The notes under the pieces are model-generated. The model had not been told where the DNA came from and did not search any database. It saw nothing but the letters and a program-made list of their open reading frames with translations. Shown piece by piece: positions 11,788 to 25,595 of a stretch of 64,000 nt of DNA (position 1 is the first letter of the stretch; each line of letters begins with the position of its first letter). Position numbers and translations under genes: made by a program. The stretch is from Mesaphorura yosii (lineage: Eukaryota > Arthropoda > Collembola > Poduromorpha > Tullbergiidae). The stretch lies in the NCBI GenBank assembly GCA_009869945.1, contig WIXG01000126.1, forward strand, positions 62,001 through 126,000, given 5' to 3'.

Positions 11788-14700
11788 ATGTCGGCCACCG
11801 AGAGGGCAGTCATCTACGTGGACTCGGGCTCCGATCTTTCCAGCATCGCCTCCGTGTCCAGCGTTTCGTCGTCCAAGTCAGTGTCGCCGGTTTCGGCGTC
11901 ACGGCGCGGCTCCAATGCAATCATCTCACATCAAGAAATCGTTAAGTCATCCAAATCTTCAAGCAATAGCAGCAGCGGTTCGGGTGGCAACAATTTCGTT
12001 ATCAAGATACAAATTGGCGAAGAGTCTACGCTCTTCAATCCGGTACGAATCGACGTGGCCACCAAGAACGGACACCTGCACCGAATTCAGCACCATCATG
12101 TGAGCAGCACATCCAGCGGCAGTATCGGCGGAGGTGGTGGGGGAGTGCCAGGGAAGAGCATCCTCATCGCCGCCGCAGCTGCATCTTCTTCGCCAGGATT
12201 GAGCAGCCCGGACGATGACTTGTCACCAACAAACAGTAGCAACAGCGGACAGTCTTCCCCCAGATCTGACATGACTCCGCCGCCACTTGGCAAGGGAGTG
12301 ACCAAACGACTGTTGCTTGGTGGCAGCAATTTGCCTCAACTTCGCTTCGGGAGCGAGACGAGCGAGAGCGACACGGAGTCGGACATCTCGTCGTTGACAG
12401 ACTACCAAGTCGGCCGGCCTTTCGGCAAGCATCACGGAGGGGCCAAGGCGGTGGCGAATGCTGGAGTCGGTGGGAAGTTGAATCAGTTGCAAGCTGTGCC
12501 AAGTTCGTCTTGCCCAGCGGCGCAGTACGTAATGCGGGAGATTCTGGGAATGAGCCTCGCTGACGCTGGCTTGGACAACAAGAAGAAAACAAAGTTAATT
12601 GAGGAACAAAATAAATTCGTGCAGCTGAAGAACGATGTGCATAAAAGCCTCATGAAAAGTTTTTCCAGCCAGGAGCATAATCTCAAGCCAAGCGGGCTGA
12701 GCAACAAGGCGGCACACGCGAACGGAAACAGGAAGGAAACTTTCAGCGACGAAATTAAAAAAGTTGTGCAGCAAAGATTGAGCAGAAACCAGGCCAAGGC
12801 AGAGGCCGAGGCTCAGCCAGATACGAAAACGAAAAGTGGCGGTTTAGGCTTTGGCATGGAGATAAATGAAGTTGCGGAAGAGAAGAGAAACGCTGGATGC
12901 ACGGCAGAAAATGACGACATTGAGAAGGACGACGGGTCAATGCTCGACGTAATGAAAATGGTAACAGCGAACAATAAAATCATCTCATTCACTCCTTCCG
13001 ATTCTTCGTGTCCGATTATTCTGGATCAAAATTACTTCCACTTGAACGAAATGAAAGAATTCAATCGCCGTGGCAAAGAAAAGAAGCTGACACAAGCGAA
13101 GACGAACAAGGCCGCCACGGAAGACGTCGGCGACGGGTCGAAGGAGCAGACAACGAGCAATCGGAGCTCGAATTCGAATGTAGAGACGCTGTCAAGACAC
13201 TTTGCCGGGTACAAAGACATTTTTGCTCGGACGACGAAGGAAAGCCAGAATCAAATCATGAGTGACAACGGAACGATTCGCGGTGTCAAGAATCGAGTCC
13301 GCGATGGAATCGTAACATTTCTGCAAACCAAAGACACAAAGGTAGGATTTTGAGTTTTCCTCTTATAATAATTTCAATAAGATTTCGCTTGCTTTTGGCA
13401 TCGGGTTTCAATTTTGTGTGCGGCAGATGTTTCAGCAACGACAAGCTCAAAGCTGTGTGAAAATGCGTTTTCTTATCGGCTGACTACAAAGCATATGCGC
13501 TTTCTATGCGGTTGTATTTGCCCAAAACAAGTGCAGACTGTCGGCGAATTCGAGATTGCCTCGAGAAACTCTGAACATGGGGTCTCATAGCTTTGCGTCA
13601 CATCGTGCTAATGCGAAAATTGTCAAACCTGGCCAATTGGCACCTAAATTCTTCTTCATCTGTATTAGTCAAAATATAGGTCATAGCCACACGGTCTTGT
13701 ATCTATGTATTAGTGCTGTCTGTCAGCCGTTCTTGCTTTGTCAAGTTCGAGTCTCCCTCATTTTTCCAGAAACAAAGAAATTGGCATTTAGCATTTTAGC
13801 TTCTTTCGTCAATTCAATGACTTGTGATCTCGAATAATGAAAATTCTCTCAGGCTGAATGCAAATATACTGCACGCGGAATTAAATTTCAATGAATAGCG
13901 TTGCAGCTGCAGCTGTTTCAATTTCTTCACAATTTCAATTCAAATCGAATTCAATGCCAAGTTGATTAATAGAATGTATTCGGATCAAGTGCGTCCCATG
14001 TCACGATTGTTAATCAGGTGAAAGACAAAGACGCATTCCACATCATTACTCATTCAAAACGAACGAAGTGAAATTGAAATTTATTGAAATGCAGCATAAC
14101 TCTGGGTGAATGCAGAGGTAGAAGATGTGAAGGTGATCAATGAAGTGCTTATGAAGCAATTGCCCAGAGTGATAAAGTGATAAATTGTATAAACTCTTAT
14201 TAGAAGATGCACGCACGCACACCCTGAATGCAAACTGCAATGCGCCAGTTTCTTCGCCCGCAATGCAGTGCTTCAGGCTCGCATAATTGAGTCAAGCCAT
14301 TGTGCTTTGTGTGCAAGTGAAAATTGACAGCTGTAATGATAGCATACAACCTGTCGTTAATTACGTACGATTTTATGAACGCGATGGCGTCTCATCATCT
14401 TTAATCACCTGTTTGGTTTCATTAAGTCCGTGTGATGATGGATTAAGTTGCTGCTGCTGGTGTTGCTTTCTCAATAATTTATCACGATCTTGCTGGCTTA
14501 CTATGGCTTACTCCGGCAAAATTCACGGCGACAGGTGACTCAAATTCTCAAGATTTACGATCAAATCTTCCGACGCGGTAAACAAACTCTCATTGCAGGC
14601 TCTCAAAGCTCTGTCAGGACACACATAAATTAAATCGTTTCATATTTTCATTTGTAGCCAAGTCAATGATGCGTAAAAGAAGGTGAGGCGCAAGCAAGTT

Positions 14701-17700
14701 CGAATTGAAAGGATTTTCTGCGCATTCAATTTCAGTTTACGATAGGCAATCTGAAATTTTCTCAAACACGGCGTATGCAATGCAGTGACGAGGAGGTGAA
14801 AAATTTAGGAAAGTTCGGCTGCAAGCTTGCCCGGCACAACGACGATGACTGAATTCTGAAAACAGATTACTGAATAGAATCGTTTTTTACGCACTGAATA
14901 CTTTCATCAATAGAACTCTAATCTCATTCCCTTCTTCGTGCTCTCGGGATTTCTCGCTTGCGAGCATGCGATGCAGTGCGATGCAATGAAATGCGTTCAA
15001 TGGTCACATGTTTTGGCCTTCGTGCTTAAGAAATGCATTCAATTTACATGCATTGCGTTGAATGCAGATTGCAGAGATGAGATGCATCGGGCCAAGTGAA
15101 GTGCAAAAGGATACAGAAAATGCAACAAGTGAAGCATTGCAGAATTGTTACGCTTGTATGGCGATTGCCAGTGCATTTCTCTAGGAAGGCGTGCAACGAT
15201 CACGGTCATGGCCATTCTTTACAGAAGAAGAAGCACAGTGGAATTCGATTCGAAAATCGCAAACAAGGCGAGTTGCGAGTATTTCGGCAAGTGTGAGGTG
15301 CCTGTTAAATGAATGATTGGCGTTAATGACTTCAAACTTTCAACACAACACAACACAGCGCAATATGCTTAAGACGAATACGAGTCTTAGCACTCGCTTT
15401 ATCATTTGTTGCGTGTAATGGGGCAAAAATGAAAAGTTTCTTCGTTCTTCTGTTTACTTTGAACTCGAAAATTTCCTTCTGTTTCTTGACAACTGAAAGA
15501 AAAATGAAATAGAAATTGAGGGGTGCATTTTTATTATTTGTTGATGAGAGCATTTTTGCAAAACTTTTGCACCTGCACTTTTCACTTGGAATTTGGGTGG
15601 GAGAAGTACCTGGGAATTTGAAAGCCACCATGAATAGAAACATTGACAATTTGCTCCGACACAATTTCGCAAGGGGTATTTTGGAGGACGGCCTGAATTG
15701 TTAACGTGTATGTTAATTAAGACGATTTGAATGACTATATTTGTTTGTTGGGTTATGTAAACTACTAATTTCGTAACGGTTAACTCGCCCCGTAAAAAAA
15801 CCTTGTGTAGTAAAAAAAAAAAAAAAGAAGTAGGATTTTGTCGACAACTATTTTGGGCACCGCCCGACGAAGCAAAAATTCCCGATAAGCATTTCACTTG
15901 TGTGGCGAGTCAAAATTTTGCAACCAAAATCCTGCCCACTAAAAGTGGCGTCTGACGTGAAATGTATTGTGAGCATGTCATAACTTTTTTCTGGTTGATG
16001 AGAGTCAAGAACGCTGCCAAGAAATGTTATGATGTTTATGAACTCGACTCAGGCCGAAGACGATAATGATGATGTAATGTCGCCGTCGCCGGTACACGAT
16101 CTCACGAGTCTGAGCCAGAGCCTACATTTTCCTGCAGCTTTATTGTGATCAATGTCAAATTCTTGCCAAAATGCAATAAATTGCTTACGCACAACAATTT
16201 GCCTGCAATTCGCAAGTCCCATTTAGCCGGTAGTAAATTAATTCTTGCCCCGAACCCAAAACCTTTCAAAGACGCGCAAAGCAAGGAGCAATTTCACGAG
16301 ACGAGGCGGTCGTCGAATCGTGTGGCATTTGTAGGACTTGCGAATTGCGGATTCTGCATATGTAATGAGTTGGCAATCAACTCACATATAAATGAAGTGT
16401 TTATCCGGTTTTTTATTGTTGAGCTAAAACGTAAAACTGTTCACCGACATTCCAAAGCTGCACGAAAGCCTAGCTGCAGTCTCAGTCGCAATCGCAGCAT
16501 GAGTTCTGAGCAGATTTTGAACTCTCATGATACACTGCCGAAACCAGTCGAAGGCAGTCACTCGGCCAAGAATTACTACAAATGCTCAATTAAAGCTTCA
16601 CATGTTGGCAACGCAAGCGTTTGGAAACGAGCTGATTGCTTGTCCGACAATTACACGGGATATTAAACAAAATAACAATAACAGATTAAATTATGTTCTT
16701 TTAATTTGCCAGCTTACGTTGGGCATGGGCAGGTCAATGTACCAGCTGTCAGTAACTGAATCCATGCAGCCACGCATTTACGCACGGTCGTTACGCACTG
16801 CTTTTCTTTACCGTACTTGCCTAACTGTTAGTTCCTAATTTGAAATTAGGCTTTAATGTCAAGAATAGCAAACAGAATAACGCCGTAATGATTCGCATGG
16901 TTTCACCTTCGCCTCCTAAACATGCAAATTAGTAACATCTCTTTGCGTGTTTCGTGCTCTTCGCAAATTTATTCATGTAGTATGACTAATCAGCACCAGA
17001 ATGCAGGTAAGTCAGTATACCTATTGCTCATCAACTCGTGAACTTTCCACTCGGATGCGTAAAAGTTAAAAAATCTTAATTTATTTTTTCGTAAGCATTT
17101 CTAAAACGATTAACAGGAAATTATTTCTGTGCAGAATTGAATAATTTGCATTTTCGCCAACGAGTTTACGGCTTTTCGTCCAAGTCCCGGTTCACGAATT
17201 TATCATTTCGCCAATGTCAGCTGCAATAATAAATACACTGATTTAGACACTCAAACCATCCAAGCAGTTAATTGTGTTCGTTAATTCGAACCAGGATCTG
17301 CGCAAGTTCTACATTTTAAGTCTGTGAGCACGCACGGTGCAAAGTTAACGAGTGACAAGAAATTTCGCCAAGTTACCATTCATTTCCAAATTAAAAGCCG
17401 GAATTTACTGCGCTCTGCAGTGATTTAAGTGAATTTGTTTGTACGTTTTACGGGACGTTTCTCGGACTACTAAACCAAATCCCAATTCTGCGATTCTCGC
17501 ACTAACTCGTACTCTTACTTTAACACGCAACCAGCGCGGCGAGGATTATTGTCATGCACTTGCTCATTCTTCTGATAATAATTTACCCATTTTTCTAATT
17601 AACAAGCGATGCGTTTGCGTTTGTATTCGTTGTATGGATTCTCTATTAAGCAGTGCTATGTGCTTAGGCATTACGCATAGAGCACTGCACGGCACGGCAG

Positions 17701-20700
17701 AGCACAGCATGTGATTTTAGGTGTAAGTAATTATCTGTGTCATCCCCCAAGGGTCAGTGAATTTGAAACAAGCACGCAATCCTCGCTCGCGTTGCGTTGC
17801 ATTTTCTTAAGTAAATACTTCCCCGCTTGCTCGTAGCAAGTCCCAAATTCCTTTAATGAGTCCAAAATACAAGCAGCAAAGTGCATGCGTGTTCAGCTAC
17901 ATTTTTATTTGCTTGAAAGACAATAAAATGGCCTACCACACTAATTCTCTGCCTGCCTGTCCACTTGTTATGTTTACTGTGGGATTTTTTAGAGCAGAAA
18001 CTTGATGGCTAGCCTCAACATCACAAGAATTAAGACCAAACCACACCCCAAATCTCACATTTTTTATCTGAATTGAATGTATGTTGTAAATCAACAGCAT
18101 CTTGGGATCAAAGTGCAGGAATTTACTTGACTTGCATTTTTTATTCGGTTACTGAGGTTAATATCGCTCATTAGAAGTCTGTGATGCGGTTGCATGACAT
18201 GATTTACGTTCTCCTCTTAGAAATCATGACGAGCGTCTCGTCAAACCTGAAATTTTAAGCGCTTCATCTACATTTGCGGTCGTAAAAATACTATTTTCGC
18301 GGATGCTCAGGGCCTCATTAACGATGAGAATCCGAAATTGACTACCAATCACGGAAGGAGACCTTTTAAGAGGCTCGTTTGAATGGAAAACCCAACATTC
18401 ACCTTAGGGTGGAGCTTTTTCAAATATATTTGCATTCGGTCACTTACAAACTCGAGTTTGAGTTGACGTAGGAAAATTTGTGACGGGCTGTGAAAGTGAA
18501 TTCCACGGAGCAGCGTTGGGAATTGCGCAACGGCATTCACACGCCTGAGAATTGCGCAAATTTGATTTTGCACCACTTAACAAGTCTTTCAAAAGTGACA
18601 GGGAAGCAGATGCATTTCGTACGGAACACTTTCCCTTATTTTATTGTAATTACCGGCTTGGTGGCAAGAATTAAAACGGCTCAACAAATCTCTAATCAAT
18701 TGGAAGTGCTTCACAAACAGAGCACGCATGCACGCCCATTGCAGTAATTCCAAATTTTTCATTCATACCAGTCAAACGGAGTGTTGACAGGACGAATAAT
18801 TCATTCATTCTACTCTCGTTACCCTCGACGAGCTGTCTTCTCTCTCGTTACCCTGTTCATTCAAAACACAAGTCCAATGAATCATTCATTGCGTATGTAT
18901 GTGAGGTTGCGAGGGGTCCATAAATTCGAAGTTTTCACTTTTCCGAATGAATGCATGTCGCAAGATCGTTAATAGTGCGAATTTATAACGAGATGAGAAC
19001 GATGAAAAGGGTCACCAGCCACAATGCGAATTGCGAATACGCACGAAGAAATTTATGTAAACAAGTAGTAATGCTGACATTCTTATCGTACGTTGTCGAT
19101 TTTATGACGTACGTGTACGAAGACTGCGTGCCACAATGAACAATCACACGCGTCCGTCCACTTGAACAAGCGAGTAATTTATGCAAATGAGGATTCTGAC
19201 AGAAGAAAAACTGCATGCGTGATGCGTGATGCACAGAATGTCAATTGTTTCTCACTAGTCGTGGTTAAAAGTTAATATGCACTGAAGAAGGCATTTCAGT
19301 CATTCAATCGGGAAAGAGGTTGATTGAATATTATTTAATAGGAGGCGTCTGGCGTTTGTTTTTGCTTGCTTGACTGGCGTGAGTTTTAATTGTTCAAGTC
19401 AGCTGTCAATCGATTCTTGCCGTTTGTAGGCTACGCCAGAATAATCAGAAAGTCTGTCGCTCTGGTCTCTCCCCTTGTTTGTTTTAGCATGACAACTAAA
19501 TCTAAATCAAAGAAAGTGCAAGCTATTAGAATAAGTTCATTATCATAAAGTCATTATTTTGAGTTTATGCTTATCTCACTGATCAAGTGAGACTTGATTT
19601 GATCACTCTCATTGTTCAATCAACTGAAATGCTTTGAGTCTGTGCGTGAACAAGTTGCACCTGCAATTGTACCATTAAACTACTTGAGGAACTAAATTCT
19701 CAGGAGAAATGCGACAACAATTTCAGGATTCAAGTGCTGCAAATCGCAAAGAGAAATTTTCAGAAAGATGCGTTTGTAATTCCCATTGAGCAGACTGCAA
19801 AACGATTACAAGCACAAATCTTTGTGCAATGCAGTGGCATTCGTTATTGTGATTTGATTCACACTTGGAGACTAATGAAAAGAATAAATCAAAGCAAACC
19901 AAAACGGTTTCACACCCACTCTCTACAAAATAGCTTGCCACTACAATAAACTGTCAGCTCATCAACTCGTCTCTTTGTTTCCGATAAATCATGCTAATTG
20001 TAACTGCAATTGTGAAGGAAAACAAAAATGAGTCGCGCCGATGCAGTCGAGTGCCTAAAGCAAAGCTCTCGTCTCAACTCGAAGGCGGACGGACGGGCGA
20101 ATTCTGTGTTAATAGTTAACCTCAAATAGGTTGCTTTTACTTTAAGCTGTTCCATTTGTTGTGCTGTGCGTCTTCTGTTTCAGACTTCGAATGGTCCTCT
20201 GAGAAAATTACACCCTGTCATCATCACGTGCTGCTTCTACTGCATCTAATTTCGTCCTGTTTTGCATTTGCACTGCCACCATGCCGCCGCATTGCACCGG
20301 TGAATAAAAAGTGGCCCAGTCGAGACGCGACGAGGAAGAAACAGTTATTCAAGTGTCGAGTGCTTATGTTCTTCGAATTCTCATGTTGTGAACGTGCGCG
20401 TTACAAAAACTCGCACTCGCACTTGGTTCGACTGACCCAAAGAATCCATACATATAATTACTGCATTGCAATTGTAAAATGACAAACGTAAACGCAGTTT
20501 AGTCAGGCATTGTGTGGTTGACGTACTTCCACCAGCAAGCAAGCAGTAGAAAGCCTCCTTCCTCGAATCGAGACGGTCGAGTTTAGTGAAATCGTGCAAA
20601 TTACAAGTAAATAACAACAATAGCAGCTTTGCGTTTGTGTGTCTGCGCTTGGGGCCGGCTTCCTGATCACAAATCATTTAATACTTAATTACGAATTAGT

Positions 20701-23700
20701 AATACTGTATGCCAACACCACAATAATGCACAAAGGCATAAGCACAGACACAGAATTCAACCTGCAATTGGGGAATTTATGAACCTTCAAATTCAATTCA
20801 ATGCGATGAAATCCTGAATGAGATTATATAAGCAAAATGCACATGTCCTGGTGCTCTTGGTCTGGCCTGCCGTTATTGCATGCAATTCTGCACCCACAGT
20901 CAGAGTCCAATGCATTTTATTGCCAAAACCATGCCAGATTGTGCACATTCTTCATACGTACAAATTTTCGCTCTTGTACTTTGTTGTATTGGTTTTTTCA
21001 ATCTTTTGTGTGCAACCAACCCAAATCTATTTGCGTTTAATTTTACAATTTCCTTTCTTCTCGTTGAATCGATGCTGTACACCTACGCATGAGTCTCGTG
21101 AGTGTGGGCGTGAGTTTAGCGAGTAGTCTTGGAGTAACGTAATTAGATTTTGTGCACTGACACCCAAATGATTAATGACTAATTACAAGCTGACTTTTCA
21201 GTATTTGGTTTCTACATAATTTAATGAGCCTGAGCTGCTACGTGAGTGCAGCGCGCAGAAAGCACTCGCAAATTCTTCTCAGACTGTGACTGGTCTGGCG
21301 GACGGCGGTTTTTGTAATCCTCGGTCGGTCATTTGCATTTGCAAAAACGTACAGTGAAGCGTGCAGCAATCTGCACTTACAGCTTGTAAGAGTTGGTTTC
21401 ATAAAAATAATTTATTGGAATAATGCAAGTATGCATCTATTATTAAACAATTTCTCTTAAGAAAACCGCAATAATATTTTTATTACTCTCACCTTCTTTG
21501 AGTGCCTATCTGCGGCGGCGGCGGATCTGTTTACATTGCGTCTGACATTTACATATTGCCATTGTTCGCGTTTTCATCATCGCTATCGCTTTGTCATTGT
21601 GTCTCGATGTCCGTTCTCAGTTCAATGATGAACCTTAAATTATTTATTATTCGCATTGCGAAAGCCTTGTCCCTTGTGACTGGCGTTGTATTGTCGTTTA
21701 GAAAATGATGTTTGTGTGGTTTTGTAACTTTTGCGAGACTCGCAATAGCCTCCGTGGAATTTACCCACGAAAGGTGTGCCTCCAACACCTTTTCAGATGG
21801 CTTCTTGCGCTCGGTCGTACAAATCAGTGCATATGGGCTAGAAAACGAATTTAAATACATGCCAAGTTCCTGTGTGTGAGTGTTTATCGCAACTCTTCTC
21901 TCTTTGCTCCAATAAATTTACTGCCCTGACTGATAAAGAATTATTTGGGCGAGTCAGTGACATAATTACAACTCTATAATTACAGACTCAAAATGCCGCA
22001 CTTATTCTTGGGTTGTAATTGCGGGTTCCCTACAAACAAGCAACCACAACAATTTACAGCTGGTTTGGTTTGTTTGTGGATTTCATGTATGCGAATTTAT
22101 CAATTTAACGCATACACACGAAAGTTTGAGTCACGGCGCCGGCGTTTCTTCACAACTAAATCTTCAATTTTTCAGAATCACACGAACACGCACTCAAAAA
22201 GCGTTGACAGTTAGTTGAACGGTTTGAGTTTATGCAATCACAACAAATGTGAGCTTTTCTCCCTTTAAACTGTGTCATTATCAAATCCTTTTGCCTTCAT
22301 TTCAAATCACACACAAATTATGTGGGTCCCTGCGCCTGGTGCTTGTTTGCGACAAGGACGATGGAGACAAAATTCAAAAATTTGTACGTGCGATATCATT
22401 GGCTCTTATAACAAAGAATTGGCAATAGCATTAATATCTTGTCTCTTTTTATCTTCATTGCTACTGAAAGATTCTCAGCTCGCTGAATTTCAGGGGCTAA
22501 GATTGACAACAAAGGGCAATAAAGTTAATTAGAGATTAAACGGAACTTCAAACAGGTCAAACTGCATGCCCGACGCGCATCGCATTTGCGCGTCTGACGG
22601 AAAGCTCCGTCTGTGCATTGCGAAACTTCAGCTCATTAATTCCATGCTAGCAATGCTCAATGTAATGAATTGTAATTGTTTTACACGCAATGTCATAAAT
22701 TTTATTCTTTTTGCATTCCAGAATTACAATGAGCGGGAGAAGGGTCGTCTGGTGGTGTACGTCACGAGCATGGGAGTGGTGCGTGATACGTTTCAACGGT
22801 GTCAAAAGGTCAAGCAGATTCTACGCACTCTGCTCGTAAAATTTGATGAGCGCGACTGCTACATGAATCGGTCAATTCAGGATGAAATTCGGGAGAGACT
22901 CCAACACCAGAATAACAACAACTTGACTGTTGCTGCTGCATCTTCTTCAGCATTAACAGCATCCAGTACGCAGAACGGTAAAAAGAAGCCAAACACTGGG
23001 ATTTCGCTGTCGTCACCCCCGTCATCGCACCTTGAGAAACAGCTTCTGAATAAGACCACCAAATCAAGTACCAATATCAATATTGCTGGCGCTACAAGTT
23101 TTTGTACAAATTCTTCCGCCACGTCGCCCAGTGTCAATCACTCCAACAATCATCATAATTCCCACAACAAGAACAACTTACCAATCAACTTTATTTCACT
23201 TCCACAAGTTTTTCTTGAAGGACAACATCTCGGGGTGAGAAAATTGGTGAAATGATGCGATTTTAAATGAATGATTCCCAGCACGAAATAATTGCCCGTT
23301 AAACTCGAACCAGCAATCTTTATTCTCGTTTAATGGCCTCCTTCATTTTGAAATGACGAAATTGAGTTGCTGACTTAATGTCGTGTATTGTTGCGCAAGC
23401 ACATTTCTCTCTTAATAATCACAACAATTAATCGGGAACGGTAGTTTCGTCTCATGCCACTCTTTTTTGCAGGCGAAGTTGATTTTAGGGATCAGATAAT
23501 AAGGACTGTACTAATTAATTGACCTCTCGTTGCTCCTTTGCTTGTGAGAACAAAATGGACTCGAACGTTTTACTGCAGTGATAGGAACAATAATTAGGCA
23601 ATAAACCAGGTCTTTAAGTTTAACCGTTCGCTTTTAGGAAAGAATAAACAGAGTCAGGCCGAGCCACACATTATGTAACCTTTTAAGGAAGCCAACACGC

Positions 23701-25595
23701 CGTGTGTAAGGTTAAAAAGGGGCGAGTGGATAACAGTAATAATAGTAAGCTCAGTCTGATAAGGAAAATGATGAAAATGTTGTAATTAGGAGACAATCTG
23801 TTGTAATCCAACACTTCCGCCTCCAAACAAACAGACAAATTAGAAAATCTGTATTTCCTTGCCACGCGCCTTACTAAATTCTAATTTTATAATTCAGGAT
23901 GCTGACGCGATTGAAAAACTCAACGAAACTGGACAACTGCGCGATCTGCTCAGACCATTCAAGGTGAGTCCCTCGTGCCAAAGCCAAATCTTTATTCTTT
24001 AGTTCAAGAATGTTATCAGTCCGTGTGGATGTAAGTTCTTATCACTACAGTGCAGAATTTGCCGTGCCATTTCCTTCTTGCCTAATGCCAATGCTTCACC
24101 ATGAGAAATTGCCTTCATAGCCGACTTACTCGTCGCGCCTTGCACAATTTTTGTTTACATTAAGCAGCTGCCAAACCAAGTCAGCGTACAGTTTACTACA
24201 TATCCTGACTAAAGGGAAGATAATCTCTACATCTGCATCGCTGTCTCTGTTTACTTAAGAAGCAAAGATCATACGCGTGTTGACCGTGAGGAACCGAGGA
24301 ATTTTTACCTTGCAGATGCAGAATGCAGATTGTGAGTGCATTCAGTGCTCGTATCATTGAACGATGGAGATACTCATCGGTTGGCAATGATACCGAAGGG
24401 GCGTTTCTGTGTCAGAGAGCCTCGTTCGATGTGCTATGACATATTTAATTTCAGATAAGCGTGCTCGAGCCTTGGTCACAGAAATTAATTTGAGAGAAAG
24501 TGTATTCCGTCTAGGCTATTTATTGGGCAATGTTTCAGTGCGAGTGCCCGATTACTTTCGTACTCAGAGATGATAATCGTAAGTAATTGTTGTCCCGTCT
24601 CTTTCTATTTGTATGTTGAAGCTCTGAGATGGCTTGAATCAAAAGGCAAAGGCGAAAAACGTGCTTGAAAGGGAGATCACTGTGATTTGCCGTTGGTTTG
24701 AGTCTTGCAATAAATGAGAGAAATGACGCCGGGCGCGATTTGCGAGTTGCGACTTCATAGCGTCTCGTGCCAGAACGCCAATGACAGTCATTGATTGAGT
24801 TCTTGACCCAGAATTAAAATAACGAAGTCTTGTGACAGCTTTGACGGACAACAGCGAAATAAAGCACAGCACAATGAATTAATTTGCGGCAGTGAAAATC
24901 CGAATAGCAACCACCCTGAATTGTTTTTGCACGTCCGCCATACTCTACTATGTTGTCTGCAGTTGACCGACACGTATAATCAAAAAATGGCTCGGGACAA
25001 TGGAAGTACGGCTCGTTGATTAATGTGTGCTAATTCACCGGCTGGCCAAGTTTATTGCATTGCGCTGAGCTGACACAGAATTTGCAAGCACTTTTTTTTA
25101 TCACATTTTTAATTATAACACTTTTGTGGCGATAATTATTAGTGCTCTCATTTTCTTCCGCGCTTCCACTTCTGTGCTTCGTGGATTTAAGCTACCAACA
25201 CAACAATGGGATTAATAAGCCCTGCAATTTTTATGAAGCTGCCTCGCAGCTTCACGTTGCTTTCATTTACGATAATGACAAAACTGTATGAGTGCGCATT
25301 TTTTCGATAAAACTTGAATCAGACCATTCAGGATGAGACAATCAAATATTGATTAATGCACTCTCTAATCTCTTTGAAATATTTTCAGAGTCTGTCCGTG
25401 CTCACGACGTGCGACACCTGCGGTGGATTCCGAATGCTGCCCTGTCCAATTTGCAACGGGTCCAAGAAGTCTGTGCATCGCAATCATTTTACGACTGAGT
25501 TTGTCGCCTTGAAGTGCATGCACTGTGACCCAGCGGGACTTGTACGATGCGATGCGTGTAATACGCCGGACGGAGGCTGCATTGGAACGGGATAA
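11788..25595 (+). CDS. GRXCR1: Glutaredoxin domain-containing cysteine-rich protein (GRXCR1-like)
   Basis: In vertebrates GRXCR proteins act in actin-based hair-cell stereocilia; a role here is not shown. Coding exons are 11788-13341, 22722-23234, 23898-23963 and 25389-25595, all in phase 0, giving 779 residues. The ATG follows GGTCAAA and is the first in its exon. Residues 1-518 lie in one exon and are Ser/Gly-rich and mostly disordered, with an acidic SDTESDISS segment. The Grx-like fold begins at about residue 527 (GRLVVYVTSMGVVRDTFQRC) and ends with DADAIEKLNETGQL. The C-terminus is a DnaJ-like cysteine cluster with four CxxC pairs (CDTC, CPIC, CMHC, CDAC). Two oddities stand out: the Grx active-site cysteine position is Met (TSMG), and a low-complexity Asn/Ser/His insertion of about 95 residues interrupts the Grx fold. 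The 9.4-kb intron contrasts with the short introns nearby. Confidence 0.9.
13342..22721. other. Large first coding intron of GRXCR1-like gene
   Basis: This intron runs from the donor GTAGGA (13342) to the acceptor TTTGCATTCCAG (ending 22721). I see no recognisable exon in either strand, no tRNA and no transposase. It is AT-rich with many short cryptic repeats built on GCAATGCA/GAATGCA words (for example around 14970-15075). An A-rich tract lies at about 15813-15829. Unannotated 5' exons or enhancers could be hidden here. Confidence 0.5.

Noticed and set aside
12164-12797. Long minus-strand frames under the first GRXCR1-like exon
   Set aside because: They are mirror images of the GC-rich, Ser/Gly-coding exon on the + strand.
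15813-15829. A-rich tract resembling a retroposon poly(A) tail
   Set aside because: There is no recognisable retrocopied sequence in front of it and no target duplication.
16145-16666. 173-codon open frame on the + strand inside the GRXCR1-like intron
   Set aside because: It begins with a non-ATG codon, has no domain or signal, and its codon use looks like surrounding AT-rich sequence.
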